A stretch of DNA of 64,000 nucleotides from Cryptomeria japonica (GCF_030272615.1 NC_081408.1:305631950-305695949), one strand, 5' to 3'. Positions 1 to 12,764 are shown, counted from the first letter of the stretch. A program made the numbers and translations. Notes: a model not told the origin generated them from the sequence alone.

Positions 1-296
1 ATGCATAGTGGCATTCTTGGTTTATAGGGTAGCATTTTTGGTACCTATCATAGCATTTATATTTCATTACATAGTGTTTTTGGTTTATTTTATAGCATTT
101 ATGGTCCATTGGTCAATGTTTTGGGTCCATAGGTCAGCTTTCTCAGTCTGTTGGTTAGCTCCCCTGGTTAGTTTGTCAGCTCTTTGGGTTTGAACAATGG
201 AATTTATGGTATGCATAGCAACATTCCTGGTAGATAGGGTGGCATTCCTGGTTAGTTTGGTGGCATTTCTGGTTGGTTTGGTCGCGTTTCTGGTAA
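1..296. repeat. 21-bp minisatellite, array 1
   Basis: About 14 degenerate units of 21 bp, each built on a core like gcatttctggtt, run from the window edge to about 296. Because 21 bp is seven codons, the plus strand reads as an open frame (8-193) with a seven-residue beat (AFLVYRV, AFLVPII and variants). I take that ORF to be a by-product of the period, not a gene. The same period recurs at 2,757-3,030 and 10,172-10,305 inside related repeats, where the core reads gcatttgatca-like. Confidence 0.8.
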
Positions 297-2434
297 AGTA
301 TGCAATAACTCAAGTTTGAAGGATCGTGAAGGTAAAGTAGCTACCCAGATTGACTCAGGAGACAAAAAATGACCTCATGGGCATGACCAAGAGGTTGGAT
401 AAGCATCAAAATAGGTGTACACAAGGTTTATGCATCAAATACAACTCACAGAAATGATTTTGCAACTCAGTGGGTAAGCATTTTGGCTAAAACTGCATTT
501 TAGATCCAAAGAGCAAAGGAGAGCACCTAATCTCTACATAGGCCAGAACAACTGAACCAAAACATTTCCAAACCTTCCAATACTCCAATAAAAAGATTAC
601 AAATTCATGAACATGACATGGACACTTCACTATGAGCTTCAGAAGCTCTTACAATGCAAATGACACATTCAAATCAAAGAAAATAACTCCTATCTCAACC
701 AAGAGCTCACAAGAGAACAATACACAAACAAATATCCAAAACACTCTTAGAACATACTGGAAACATCAAAATTCATATGCATGGGATCCATTTTCATTTT
801 AACAAAATTTCAAAGATGTATGTTCATTCTCGGAAAACACACTCAAGAGAATTTGATAGAGAAAATTCACAATAACAATTCACAAAAGAGAATCAATCTT
901 TCCCTACAAATATAACCATTCCCTTATCAAACCAAAATAAAGTAATCCCCAAACAATCTTTGAGTTGCAAACATGACAAACCTATTTTCTCGGGAAGGAA
1001 GCATTCTCTAAAAACATGAATGTAAAAATTAAAAATCCATCAACCTTCAAATCACAATCCAAAAGAGTCAAATCGAATAAGAAGAAATGTTGAACCCAAA
1101 ACCACTCCAAAATATTCAATCCAAATAAAAAAATGAATCCAAAATCCAAAATAGTTCCCGTTGGTAACCCCCAAACAACTACATGAAGCCAAATAAAAAG
1201 ATCTATAGCAAAAACTCTCGAGCAGTCAAATTAATCCATAAAAATAATATTTCTTACCTACTGTGTATAGTTCCAAGGTAAGAATATTTATTATATTTTC
1301 TACCAACAAATTGAAATTCGTCTAATCAAATAGGAGGGTAGGTAGAATTAACTTTATTTATTTTTACACCTCCCATGCATAGTAAAAACAATATATTAAT
1401 ATTATTACTTTTTAGAGGTGTAGGAATAGAAATAGGCTTTATACCTTTATAATTATTAATTAATCAAAATCAACTCTATAACTATATCTAAAATAAATTA
1501 AAATTAATCGATCAACAATAAATCAAAAGGATAAAAATAATTAAATAAAACAATAGCCAATAAATCAATTAAATAAATAATCAATCAATTAAATCCAAAG
1601 TAAAACAATTAATTAATATTTATCAAACATCAATAAACTCAATAATAATAAATCAAATATCTATTAATTAATTAATTATAACTTTATTAATTATTACTCA
1701 TCATTAACTAATTAATTAAATAAACATTATTCAACCCTAGGATAATTAATCCAATCCATGGTAAACCATACACACACACATAACCAATTGCACATAGATA
1801 GAACGAGATATCAACTCAAGACTGGACAACACTTATACCCGACAAGATCGACAAGGTGAACATAATAGACCATGAGTAGGTGGGGGAAAACCAAGTCATC
1901 TCCAACAGCTTCCATTGGGATTAGGACATGCTCAGACCTGTGAGACCAAGTGGAGTCGATGTCCGGTACCTGCAATCCTGCATCCACCGATAAACACAAA
2001 AGAATATATATATATATATATACAACATCATAGTAGCAGGCAAGTGAAAGAGATTCACAACACCTTATCATGCTCGCGATGAGTGATAAGGCATCATCCC
2101 TTTCACGAAGACAATCACCCAATACAAATACATCTTATAAAATCATCATCATGGAGTAGGGTTAGTATCATCGTCATATATCATGAAATCATATAAATCA
2201 CATAAGAATCTTGAATACATATAAGTCCATCAAGAAATACCATCCATCGAATAATCATAACATATCATCCATCACATAGATCAACAAAAATCATCAATAT
2301 AACACATGTCCATATAACATCATAAATGTCTACTGCATAGAAATAAAACCATAATCATCATCAAAATATCATCATAAGTCTAGATAAGTCTATCGAATCA
2401 TGAATCAAAATGTAAATCTAGGAGGGACACTACA
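1..2434 (-). repeat. dispersed repeat A, copy A1 (Gypsy LTR-like)
   Basis: First of three same-orientation copies of a long AT-rich repeat. Its minus-strand end reads tgtagtgtccctcc at 2,434, an LTR-like TG start. Blocks shared with A2 and A3 include a stretch around 1,900-1,975 ending ggtacctgca, and a stretch around 2,040-2,110 containing gagtgat and catc-tccct. A (TA)n run lies at 2,011-2,031. No gag or pol is visible beside it, so it is a solo LTR or a fragment. The left end is outside the window. No credible gene lies within. Confidence 0.6.
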
Positions 2435-4953
2435 CTCTTGGCTTTCAAGTATAACAATTACCACAACAAGGCAATCAAAATCTATCATTAGCAGCAAATA
2501 AAAGCTACAACAAGGCCTACTCACTTGCTAGCTCAAACAACAATACATCCATATCTTTAACATGGCTCGTCTACAAGGAAGAGAGTGCAAAATCCACCAA
2601 CAATAACATAGGAATGATAAATAAGCATAAAACCATTAGAAATATATCAAATCTGATCAGGGATCAATATGAAAATCATTGACAGTCCCTAAAAAAGCCT
2701 CCGGTACCAAAATCAAATTGGAAAAAACATGAAAAAATGAGCAAAATAGATCAAAACACCAAGTCTGGGTAGGACAACACATTTGTGGCAAGAACAACAC
2801 ATTTGTGGCACATAACAACACATATACAAGATCCTACAATGTCTTTAAAATTTTGTGGAGCGCATTCACCTAAAGTTACAACGCATTTATCCAAAAACAA
2901 CACATATGCCAAAACAGATAGCACAAATAAAATGCAATGCAATGCATATACTACTTCAGACAAAACATATACATGAGGATTTAGTGCATTTATCAATTCT
3001 AGCGCATTTACCAGAAATAGACGAAAAAATCAGACAACTTACGGGACAAAAATAAAATCAAAGACCAAACAATGAGCCTCGAAAAATAAATGAATAAGGT
3101 CGTCTAGACTTTACGAACAATTGGGCATGAACCATATAAAAATAATAACAAACTATAAGCCAAGATATTTGCAGATATCGCTCACAACATATACAACCAA
3201 AAGCACTCAGAAAAACTTATTAGAAAACTCATATCACCAAAACTACAATAGGAAATCCACATCTGCACAACAAGGGATCACAGAATAAAAATGAATGACC
3301 ATCTACCACAAACAAAACCCAGAGAGAAGAAATTATCTCAACACAAACACATACCCAGTGTCGTGAATGACAACACACACAGAAACATAAAAAATATTTA
3401 ACAAAAAAACTATATATAAAATACCATAACACAAAATTCATTCCCAAATATTTTTTGCTAACTATATAACAAAGATTTATTTCACCCCATCTCCCAAATA
3501 CAGTATGCAGACACGAAGCATACAGGAAAAGAGAAAACTAAAAAATGCAAAGGAAACAGAAGCTCCAACTTGCAACCTATGTGATGGAAGAGGGTTGAAG
3601 TAGCGCTCCAAATCCAAAACCCAAAACCAGTGAAACTCCAACAATCCAAAGCCAAAACCAAATCTAAGAGCCAAAAGAAAATTGCAAAAATATTTTCCAG
3701 AAAATCCAACCCGAAAACAAGCTCGACAAACAAAATAAAAAGCCATTCAAAACTCCAAAACCCTAGCCTCCACGAGAACTAATCAAAATATTCCATTATG
3801 GAGTATATTTTACCAACCACCATATATTATAATTTTTATCTCTCATTTGAATTCACCCAATGAGAATAAAGGGTAGGTAAAATAAATATAAAACATGTTT
3901 ATACAAAATCAAGTGGGGAATATTATTATTTTACCCCAAGGTATTTATTGACCCCAATATAAGTAAATGTCAAACTATATAAATAAATCATAAGTCATAA
4001 ATTAAATACAAATGGGAAATAATAAACAAATAACTCAAATCTCATAAAATGATTAAATAACCAAATAAAATATTAAGCATTAAATAAATAAATAAAACTA
4101 TAAGCAATAAATAAACATAATCAAATAAATAAATAAATGGTCAACCTCCAATAAGGATTAAACAATAAATAAATATCAAATAATTAAATACTCAAAAGCC
4201 AATAATCCAATTAATTAAATTAAACATTAATATCTACAAAATCACACATAAATACATCAAATAAATCAACAATAGATGAGCATACTCACAAAGCCACAAC
4301 TCACTAACTAACATGGAAATTATGCAAAGACGCTGAGGAATCAAGGTGAACAACTTAGACCTAGAGTATGTGAAGGGAACTCATGTCATCTCCGAACCAC
4401 ATGTCATTGGGATTTAAAGACACGCTCAGACCTATGAAGCTAGGTGGAGTTGGTGTCTGGTACCTGCAAATCCTGCAACCACAAAGCAATGATACAACAT
4501 GTGCATATATCTCATAACAAGCAAGTGATAGGGAATCGTAACAGCACATCCCGCTCGCAATGAGTGATGTGACATCGTCCCTCTCATGATGACAGTCATA
4601 CAATAGTCAAACACATCGCATACTCAACTCATCATATGTAATCATGAAATAGGGTTAATGTAATTGTAACAACATCAAATTCATGATTAACATAAATCAT
4701 CAATAATCCATCAACATAGTAATGTATATAGAATTCATCAAGCACATATATCCATCAAATCACATGATCAATAATGATAGCATCGTCATCCATATAAACC
4801 ATCAGAATAACATATGTCCAAATAATGTCTAGCATCATAATGAGTACTGAAACACATATATAATCATAATCCAAAACATCATAAAGAGTCTAGATAAGTC
4901 TATCATGCATGAAATAAGAGTCAAATCAAGTCAAGTCAAGGGTGGCCACTACA
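2435..4953 (-). repeat. dispersed repeat A, copy A2
   Basis: Second copy of repeat A, abutting A1. It carries its own 21-bp array (2,757-3,030) and ends on the minus strand with tgtagtggccaccc at 4,953. The block at 4,340-4,490 (aaggtgaacaactta ... tggtacctgcaaatcctg) and that at 4,520-4,590 match A1 and A3 in the same order. The left limit is set only by the end of A1 and is uncertain. The small ORFs here have neighbours in other frames and show no protein family. Confidence 0.55.
2757..3030. repeat. 21-bp minisatellite, array 2
   Basis: Units near caacacatttgtggcaagaa and ttagtgcatttatcaattct repeat with a 21-bp spacing, interrupted by more diverged stretches. The array lies at the same relative place in copy A2 as the other arrays do in A1 and A3. 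Confidence 0.65.
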
Positions 4954-5594
4954 ACAAGTACTAGATCAAAAAATTGATTTAGGGGAAGATCAAATTATTC
5001 TTTAATATTGTCTAACTTTAGAGCATATTGTAGACATAATTACAAAACTCAATATAGAAAGTATCTTCATTTACAATATTTTCTAGGAGTGCAATAAGCT
5101 ATTTCTTGGGGGCTACCTCATGCTCTCTATCTCCTTACTTTTTTTGAGAGGTCTTTCTCTCTCCTCTTTTGGGGGTTTCTTTGGAAGGGAATCTATTATA
5201 CATGGGGGTACCTAGTATTGCTACAATTTTTTTGTGACCCATTTTATCTACCTAAGAGATATACTTAAGGGAAATGTTTGTGTAGATTTCATTTTATTTT
5301 ATTATTTTATCATGTATTTTATTACACCTAGCTTCTTTTTAATGGGCTAAAGGTATCTGCATTCTTCTCCCTTAATTTTTTTATAAATACACTCACTCTC
5401 TTTGTATTTCATGATTTAGTTACTAGAACAATAATGATCAAGTCCTATTAGTTTTGAATTTTGATCTTAATTTTTTGAGGCTAATTCATAGGCACTAGGT
5501 ATTGTCTATTCTTTTTAATTGTAAAATGTAGCACAAATCATGATAGAAAATAAAATTTAGATCGAGCATAACAAGATCTTCCATTTGCATAAGG

Positions 5595-5628
<34 letters not shown>

Positions 5629-5790
5629 TTATAAATTCATCATGTATGCATGCCTTTACAATACTAAGATTTACTTTATATTAATCACTGTTACAAACTT
5701 TTGTAATAAAATTTTTACATCAACCTCCTAAACCAAAAATTTTTTTTTTACTAATTAAGTCTCAAAATTTTAACAAACTATGAATTTTTT
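4954..5790. other. non-coding stretch before LINE-A with (AT)n
   Basis: No gene is visible. The stretch is T-rich, holds an (AT)n microsatellite at 5,594-5,626 and a tttataaata box near 5,380. It may include the 5' untranslated region of the LINE that starts at 5,791, but the boundary cannot be fixed. Confidence 0.5.
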
Positions 5791-8049
5791 ATGGGCGACA
5801 AGCGGCTTGGTGTGTGGGCAGATGTGGCATGGGAGGATCCACCACATGTGACCCAATGGGTTTTCTCGAAGGGAAGATGGGAGGATATGGCTCTGCAAGG
5901 GAAACAAGCCAGGCATAACAGGTTTTTTCGGCCGGTTTCGAGATATTTCCAAGGGTTTTTTAGAAACCATCACAGGCGGCAGCATCACATTGGGAGGGTT
6001 TATACTCAAGGTCCGGGTGGTGATGGTTTGGGAAAATATAGCCAACATTTGAAAACCAAGAATCAATCGGTCATTCACAAAGGAGATACGAGATCCTTTG
6101 CTCAGGTGGTGGGGTCTGGAAGCCTAGAATCGAGTAGGGCATCTGTTGCTTTGAAATCGAAGGGCACTTTGGAGATTCTAACCTCAAAGGCCCCTAGCCT
6201 TGGCAAGGACAAGTTGAAGGAGGGTAATTTGTCTCCCTTTTCTTTTGCTTTGACAAAAGGTAAGGAGGTTGTTGGAGCTCCGATGAAAGAGGTATGGTTT
6301 CCTGTTCCGTGTTTTGATTTTAGAGGCTCTTTTGTGGTGAAGAAGGCTTCCCGGTTACATTTTGTTGCACTTTTGGGTGAAATCTGGGGTCGTCAAACTA
6401 ACTTATCTAAGTTGCACTCTAAATTGAGGAAACGTTGGCCTGCATTGCTTTATTTTCAATTATTATCTGCCAATACCTTCGTTCTAGTCTTTGACTCCCA
6501 CCATTTTAGAGATGAGGTGCTTTCAAATCCGTTTCATTGGTTGGGTAATAATTTAATTATGGTATCTGCTTGGAACCCTTTTTTGTCCCAAAATGGTCCA
6601 AATCTAAAAATATTCCAGTCTGGTTTGGGTTTCCTAAATTTCCCTTTGAATTCATGGATCCAGAAGTTTTGAAGTCAATAGGAGATAATTTTGGGTCATT
6701 TTTTACCTCTAAATCTGATTTTGTGGAAGGGAGGGTTTTGGTAAAAATTTGTGTGTTGGTTAACCCTTCTTCTGTGTGTCCGATGTCATGTTTTATTAAG
6801 TCAAATGACGGTATTTGGAGACAATCCATTGATAGGTTGGATAATATCCCTCTCCAAAATCCGATTGTTGTGGATGCCCCTTTGCTTTGGATTTTCGTAG
6901 TGACTCTAAGAATGTTCCACATGATAAGGGAGGTGTTTATGTTCCTTTGAAGCCTATTCCTACTAAAACTCCTTTTCTCCATGTCTCTTTTGACTCTGAT
7001 TCTCATCCTAGAGGGGGTCCTATTGGAAATATTGTCGGTCAAGTTATCCATAATGCTTCCCCTGACAAGGTGGAGGTTGCTTTAAATAATGTCGATCAAA
7101 CAGGTCCAGAGGGGGTTAATTTTTCTAAGTCTGTTAGTTCAAATCAAGGTGTTATTCCTTCGCATTCTGGTCATTCTAGACCATCCTCCCCTCAAGTTCT
7201 CATTAATTCTATTTTTTTACAGGGGGGTGGGCTAAATGGTAAGTTAGGTGTTAAGGTTGTTGTTTCTTTGGAAGGGTCGGATGTTCAGGTAAACATTAAA
7301 GAGCATAATGGGGTTTGAGGGGATAACTGTCATGCTAAGCCTATTTCATTAAGTCAAGGTGATCCTCTTTTAATTCAGCAGGTAAAAGAATTAGCAAATT
7401 CTAAGCCTAATCTGGGTAATGGTAAGTCTCAAGAGCTTCCAGTTATTTCTCTGGATGAACATATTGTTCAGCAAGTCAAGAATCTGCTTAATATCCATAA
7501 GGTTCAGTTAGTTGAGGAGGTTTTGGATAGGGTTGTGTGTTCCATCGAGAATGATTTGAATTCAATTCATAAGAGTTTGCCTATTTCCCCTTCCTTTAAC
7601 TCTTTTGAGGTTCTTAATAAGGATGTTTCTCAGGATGATTTAAATAGGGTGGATCCTCCAGGATTGGTGTCTGCTTCTCTCTTACCTTCAGGTAAAGTGT
7701 CATCCTCTCCTTTATGTCCCCTACTGCTCAGGAAGAGATGAAATCCCCTATCCCAATTGTTTCACCGGGCATGTGTAGACCTCCAAAAAGTCGTAAGACT
7801 CAATTAGAAATTGATGCAGGAATTCAACGGGTACTGTCTTCTTCTCCTGGGGTTATGAAGGGTTCTACCCTATCTTGGGATTTGAGGCATCTCTCAAGTG
7901 CCAGTAAGAAGAAAAAGATAGGCTTAATTAGTCCTCTGGTTACTAGGTTAGTAGTTGTTAAGAGGAGTTTACACAAAAGTTTTGGGGGGAATACTTCTTT
8001 CCCCAAGGATGGAAAGAGGGGAGTGTCGACCTCCCCTCGAGGGCAATGA
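5791..8049 (+). pseudogene. LINE-A ORF1 (DUF4283-like RNA-binding protein), degraded
   Basis: ORF1 of a plant L1-type LINE, normally a nucleic-acid-binding partner of the reverse transcriptase. The central part carries the DUF4283 pattern: a WNPFF-like stretch, then VWFGFPKFPFEFMDPEVLKS, then KICVLVN. Four pieces join with three frameshifts (about 6,580 in a T-run, about 6,885, about 7,720) and one in-frame TGA at 7,316-7,318. The C-terminal third is Ser/Pro-rich and basic, as in related ORF1 proteins. The start at 5,791 is the first ATG of the open frame. The TGA stop at 8,047-8,049 overlaps the ORF2 ATG at 8,046. Family assignment is from motif memory. Confidence 0.75.
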
Positions 8050-8111
8050 GGATTATTTCCTAGAATGTTAGGGGCTCAAATTCCCCTAACAAGAGAGACT
8101 TGATTCGATAG
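8046..8111 (+). pseudogene. LINE-A ORF2, first 22 codons (endonuclease start)
   Basis: Reads MRIIS, stop, NVRGSNSPNKRDLIR. This is the hallmark opening of the apurinic/apyrimidinic endonuclease of plant L1 ORF2 (usually I-S-W-N-V-R-G), with the Trp codon changed to TAG. It stops matching at about 8,111, where unrelated sequence begins, so the endonuclease and the rest of ORF2 are missing here. Confidence 0.8.
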
Positions 8112-8363
8112 AAAACCAGAAAAAAGACTCTATGTATTTCTTTTAGTGTTGCAACCTTTCAACAACCAACATCCAACCCTTTATAAATGCCCACTGGGTC
8201 TTTTAAACATTTCATCCGTCATGAAACACAGACAGTTTCAAATTGAAAAACAGTTACAAAATGGTCCATAGGCGTAGCCACAGAACCTAGATTCCAACTG
8301 CCAATGTCGACTTTTTGCGCTCCGCACTTCCTAACGTGTCATCGGGAAGATAACCGAAAAGCT

Positions 8364-8605
8364 AATTCAATCATCTGATCTACTTGATCTCTCTTTTGTG
8401 CTTCGCCACGTGGCATTCATTGATTGGTTCCGGGGGCTCTACCCTGACATCTTAGCATGACCTCTCTAACCGCCTGGAATGCTCAATCTGATTGTCTGAT
8501 CTGCTCGATCTCTCTTTTGTGCTTCGCCATGTGGAATTCACTGATTGGTTCTGGGGGCTCTACCCTGACATCTCAGCATGACCTCTCTAACTGCCCGGAA
8601 TGCTC
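8364..8605. repeat. 121-bp tandem duplication
   Basis: Two adjacent units, 8,364-8,484 and 8,485-8,605, each ending in ggaatgctc and sharing cttcgcca-gtgg and ggggctctaccctgacatct. The offset between matching bases (8,401 and 8,522) is 121. They differ at scattered positions. Confidence 0.9.
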
Positions 8606-8618
8606 TTCTTTTTCGCTG

Positions 8619-8637
8619 GGTCCCACCATGGTCGCCA
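8619..8637 (-). other. candidate primer-binding site (TGGCGACC type)
   Basis: On the minus strand this reads TGGCGACCATGGTGGGACC. TGGCGAC-type sites are used by Tat/Ogre Gypsy elements (established knowledge). The bases upstream on the minus strand do not end in a clean CA, which weakens the call. Confidence 0.35.
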
Positions 8638-8639
8638 AG

Positions 8640-11600
8640 TCACGGTAGATAATATTCGATCATTTTCTCGTCGCGATCTAGCGACAGTCGTCTGATTCTT
8701 TTGGAAGCCGCAGGACTTTCTCACTTGTTATCGGCTAGCACTTTCCTATCGGGTTCGCGGGATAGCATAAAAAATCAAAAACTACAAAGAAAACAACCAA
8801 ACAAATATCTACATGACCACGGGAGGGTCTCAAAAGTCAAAATTGGTCAAGGGCATTTCAACCCTTAGGTGCTCCTGCACCAATCTTGTCTACCATTTAT
8901 ATGAATACATTATTCATTACATCCATGAACATAGCTAACCAATGCATCTTGAATCCAATTAGATAAATATGCCATAAGAATCATATACATTAATCTGCTA
9001 CAAATATCCATCCATAGCTGAAGAGATAGAAGATCCACATCCACGTAAGAGAATCCAATGATGAACATCCCAATGAAATAAGGCATAAACCACCTGACCA
9101 TGTGGAACCATAAGGACCCACCCCCTATGCTAGGAGATGACACAAGATCCCACTCACACTCCAGATCTAGGCTGACACCTAACAACGAAAGGAAAGACCG
9201 ATACAAAACAAGTGCAAGAATGCAAATCATAAAGTCTCCAATATGAAACCTCCAAAGGCAACATCAAAATCATGCTCAAGGCACTAGGACCTACATGTAG
9301 AGAAAATAGTGTCATCATATGCAACAAATGGGAACCTGGGCACTTGTCCCAACCATCCTAGATGCACATGCGGAGCCATCTCAACCTTAATGGGGCAAGG
9401 GAGATTAGCTTACCTGGGTTGCCAAGGCCTTCCCAATCCTATCCCGGATCACTACCTCTGAGCAAGGCAAAGGGGCCACCAACCAATTCTTATCTTATTA
9501 AAATGAACTATGCTACCCAATCCCAATAATTATTATATTAAGTTATTACTTGATTACAAAGTCAAACTCCCAATGAGATATGAGGTGGTCTATACCCCGA
9601 GTAACCTGGTTGTCTACCCCCTTGCTATCCCAGTCACTCATTTGGAAGTCCACTCATTCTAGAAAGCACCCAGGACTTAGGGTTACACATAAACCACAAC
9701 AACATCACAAAGACATCATAAAAGTTCAACATGAAAGAATCCAAAGCCTCTACGACTCTGGTACAAAACTTAAGCACAAATGAATCACAAAGCCAAAACA
9801 TAAAGCAAGAGCCTTTACCCATCAAAGAATAAAAATAAACATGGATAAGGAATATATAAATATTACTAAAACATAACTAAATACATCCTCAACATTGAGG
9901 CATAATCCTCCCACTAGAGATTAAATCAAACATCTCTCAACAGCAAGGCATTCTCCCTCTTGCTGGAGATAAGCAACGCATAAACTCAACCCTCAATGAT
10001 AAGGCACAAACTATCCTATCAGAGCTCAAAAGGATCATGAAACAACCAAATATGAGCAAATAAAACACCCAAAACCCTCAAGGACATCACCACATGCCTC
10101 TAGTAAAAAGCCAAAACTGATAAAATTGATCAAAACTAACTAAAATAGCAAAACCCATCAAAAACAGAGATTGGTGCATTTGATCCATACTTTGGTGCAT
10201 TTGATCAGTTTTGTGGAGCCTTTGATCATTCCTGTGGTGCATTTGACAATTCCTTTAGGGCATTTGATAATTCTTTTAGCACATTTGAAACAGAGAGCTA
10301 AAACTCAAAAAATGAAAAGATAAACTCATGATTGACTCAGGAAAAATACTAAGGATTGAAAATTGGACTTCAAATCCATCCAAAAAGATGATATATCATC
10401 CATTACGCAAAGATCAAGAATAAATTCAATCAATTGATCCAATCATAGACTTAAAACCCACTCAAAAAGCTACAAAGACTCCCGACAACACTCAGGGAAA
10501 ATAAACACTTTATCAACCAAATTAAATCATGTAAACAAAGTGCAATCACTCCTAAAACACATAAGGGAATGTGTAAATCTAAGCTACTATTCCAATTGAT
10601 TCAAATAATAGAACCAAACAACTAAAGAAATCATAGAATGCATATAGAGCCATTCATGACAGTAATCAAACAAATAATCCAAATCTTTGAAAAATAATTG
10701 AAACATATAAGAATCATTTCCCTCCAATATGTAAAATGAAAGTATATATTTATTCCAATACCCCATTATCATTAATAACATTATTCCACCCAACACCAAC
10801 AATCAACCTTTCACAGGCACAATGCAGACACATAGAAACAATTTCTTCTAGAAATCAAAATAGCAAAGTGTAGAATCCTGCAACCTGAAAACAATAGAAG
10901 TTATGGCCAAAAAGGAATTTGATGAAGAGAAATCCAAAAACCCATCCAATCCAAGCAAATCCAAAACCAATCCACAATTGAATATGCAAAAATCCTTCTC
11001 CGAGGCCAACCCAGGTGAATACACAGAAAATTAATTAAATAGAAAATCAAACCCAAAACTATACAAAATGTCGGCCAATAGAAATAATGCAAAAATAATA
11101 TATTTCCAACCTACCATACAATATATCAATGGACAAATAATATAAAATAATACTTATCTAACTTACCAAGCTCCCAACCAATGGAAAAATAGGGTAGGTA
11201 GAATAACAAATTAATTAAATAGCCAAGAGGGTAAAAATGAAATAAAATAATATAATATAATCAACCAAAGTAATAAAACACAGGCATAAATAATCATAAA
11301 AGCCCATAATTAAATACTCAAAGGTATATAAATAAATACCCACAAATAATCAAATAAATAATAATTAACTAATTAATCCTTGATAAACCATAATGATATT
11401 GAACCATTATTCTAAATATAAAACCAAAGGATAAATAATAATAATAATCACGCTATAACCTTTAAATATTTATATAAACCATTTATTTAATTTATCATTA
11501 TAAACTATATTAATCCATTAATTTAATTTAACATTATTAAATTATATAAATAAATTTAATCAATTAATTAATAATTAAACCAATCAATAATCACAACACT

Positions 11601-12297
11601 ACACAAAGCAATCCAACATAGGATAACCCAAGGAATCACTAGATGCTAAACAACAACTCATACCAAGACACTAAACTAACAAAGGTGATCAACTTAATCC
11701 TAGAGTATAGAATGAGATTCCATGTCAACTCCGATCAACTTGCCATTGGGATAAGACACACTCATACCTATGAAGCCAGGTGGAGTCTATGTCCGGTACC
11801 TGCAAATTTGTTATCACCTATATGTATATAACAACATATACAATAATATATCATGAAATAAATAGACAAGTGAAAGGAAATCGAAACATCATATCATGCT
11901 CACAAATGAGTGGTATGACATCGTCCCTTATCACGAACATAGTAGAAGACACTCACAATCAACAAACATTATCATAATCATCGTCATCATAAGATAGGGT
12001 TAGTATGCAATATAATGTCATCAAATCAACATAGAGAAAACATGAAACACGCATAGAAATGAGCACACATATCAATCATCAAAGAGTAATCCATCATCAC
12101 AATAATCTAGAAATGTCATCATCCACATGTAATCATGATGTCAACATAATATAATGTGTCTGATATCCATAATGAAGCATCTAAATCATTAGATAGATCC
12201 GTAAGCATCTAATCAAATATCACAAAATAGTCTAAGCTATGCCAATGTAATCTAACGATGTGCAAAATGGAAAGATGAATCAGGGAGGGACACTACA
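8640..12297 (-). repeat. dispersed repeat A, copy A3
   Basis: Third copy of repeat A. The minus-strand end is tgtagtgtccctccc at 12,297. The shared blocks at 11,670-11,815 and 11,870-11,940 and the 21-bp array at 10,172-10,305 are in the same order and at similar spacing as in A1 and A2. The part from 8,640 to about 9,830 has no counterpart in A2; it is either LTR sequence deleted from A2 or a separate fragment. ORFs here are short and show no family. Confidence 0.5.
10172..10305. repeat. 21-bp minisatellite, array 3
   Basis: The cleanest of the three arrays: six units of 20-21 bp such as ttggtgcatttgatccatac, tgtggtgcatttgacaattc and tttagggcatttgataattc. Confidence 0.9.
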
Positions 12298-12764
12298 CAT
12301 TCTAAGATTTCTCTATGGCATGAATGCTTCTTGTCCTCAAAGTTCAGGCTTATTTTCTGATAAAGGGGGGAGAAGTTGTCAAGGTTTGAAGTCTTGTTTC
12401 AAAGTAGTAGTAGTGTCTACCATACTGGTTGGTTTTTATTTATTCTAATTTCTTTTAGAGAGCCACTCAAATTTGGTCAAATTACTTCTTAATTGTTAGG
12501 CATGGAAAAGTTTTCTTACGCCCATCCTAATCCTGAGATAATTCTTTTGAAGTCTTTTTTTTTTTTTTTTAAATTCATGTCACCATGTAATATTTCATTG
12601 CCATAAAAACAATTTTACACCAAGACTAGGAAAGATGTATCATGGGTTGTTCTAAGGCTTAGGGATGTTCATTTCCAATTCACCATTCAATTTGTTGGCC
12701 TCTCCTCTGCAGTGAATCACTAATCTTAGTGATTAAAAATAGGATAAAACAATTTGTTAACAAA
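12298..12764. other. non-coding stretch upstream of Copia C1
   Basis: No gene is visible. A run of about 16 T at 12,557-12,573 could be the poly(A) tail of a minus-strand retroelement. No LTR matching the 3' LTR at 16,736 and no Copia primer-binding site is present, so the 5' end of C1 has been lost. Confidence 0.45.

Larger units (their letters stand above)
8112..8639 (-). other. probable Gypsy leader next to repeat A3
   Basis: GC-richer than its surroundings and without a gene. On the minus strand it starts with a candidate primer-binding site (8,619-8,637) and contains a 121-bp tandem duplication. I infer the untranslated leader of a Gypsy (Tat-like) element whose LTR would be repeat A3 to the right. 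The junction with LINE-A at about 8,111 shows it landed in, or recombined into, the LINE. Confidence 0.35.

Noticed and set aside
8-193. 61-codon hydrophobic ORF that looks like a small membrane protein
   Set aside because: It follows the 21-bp repeat exactly; the seven-residue pattern is a product of the period, and the repeat continues past its stop.
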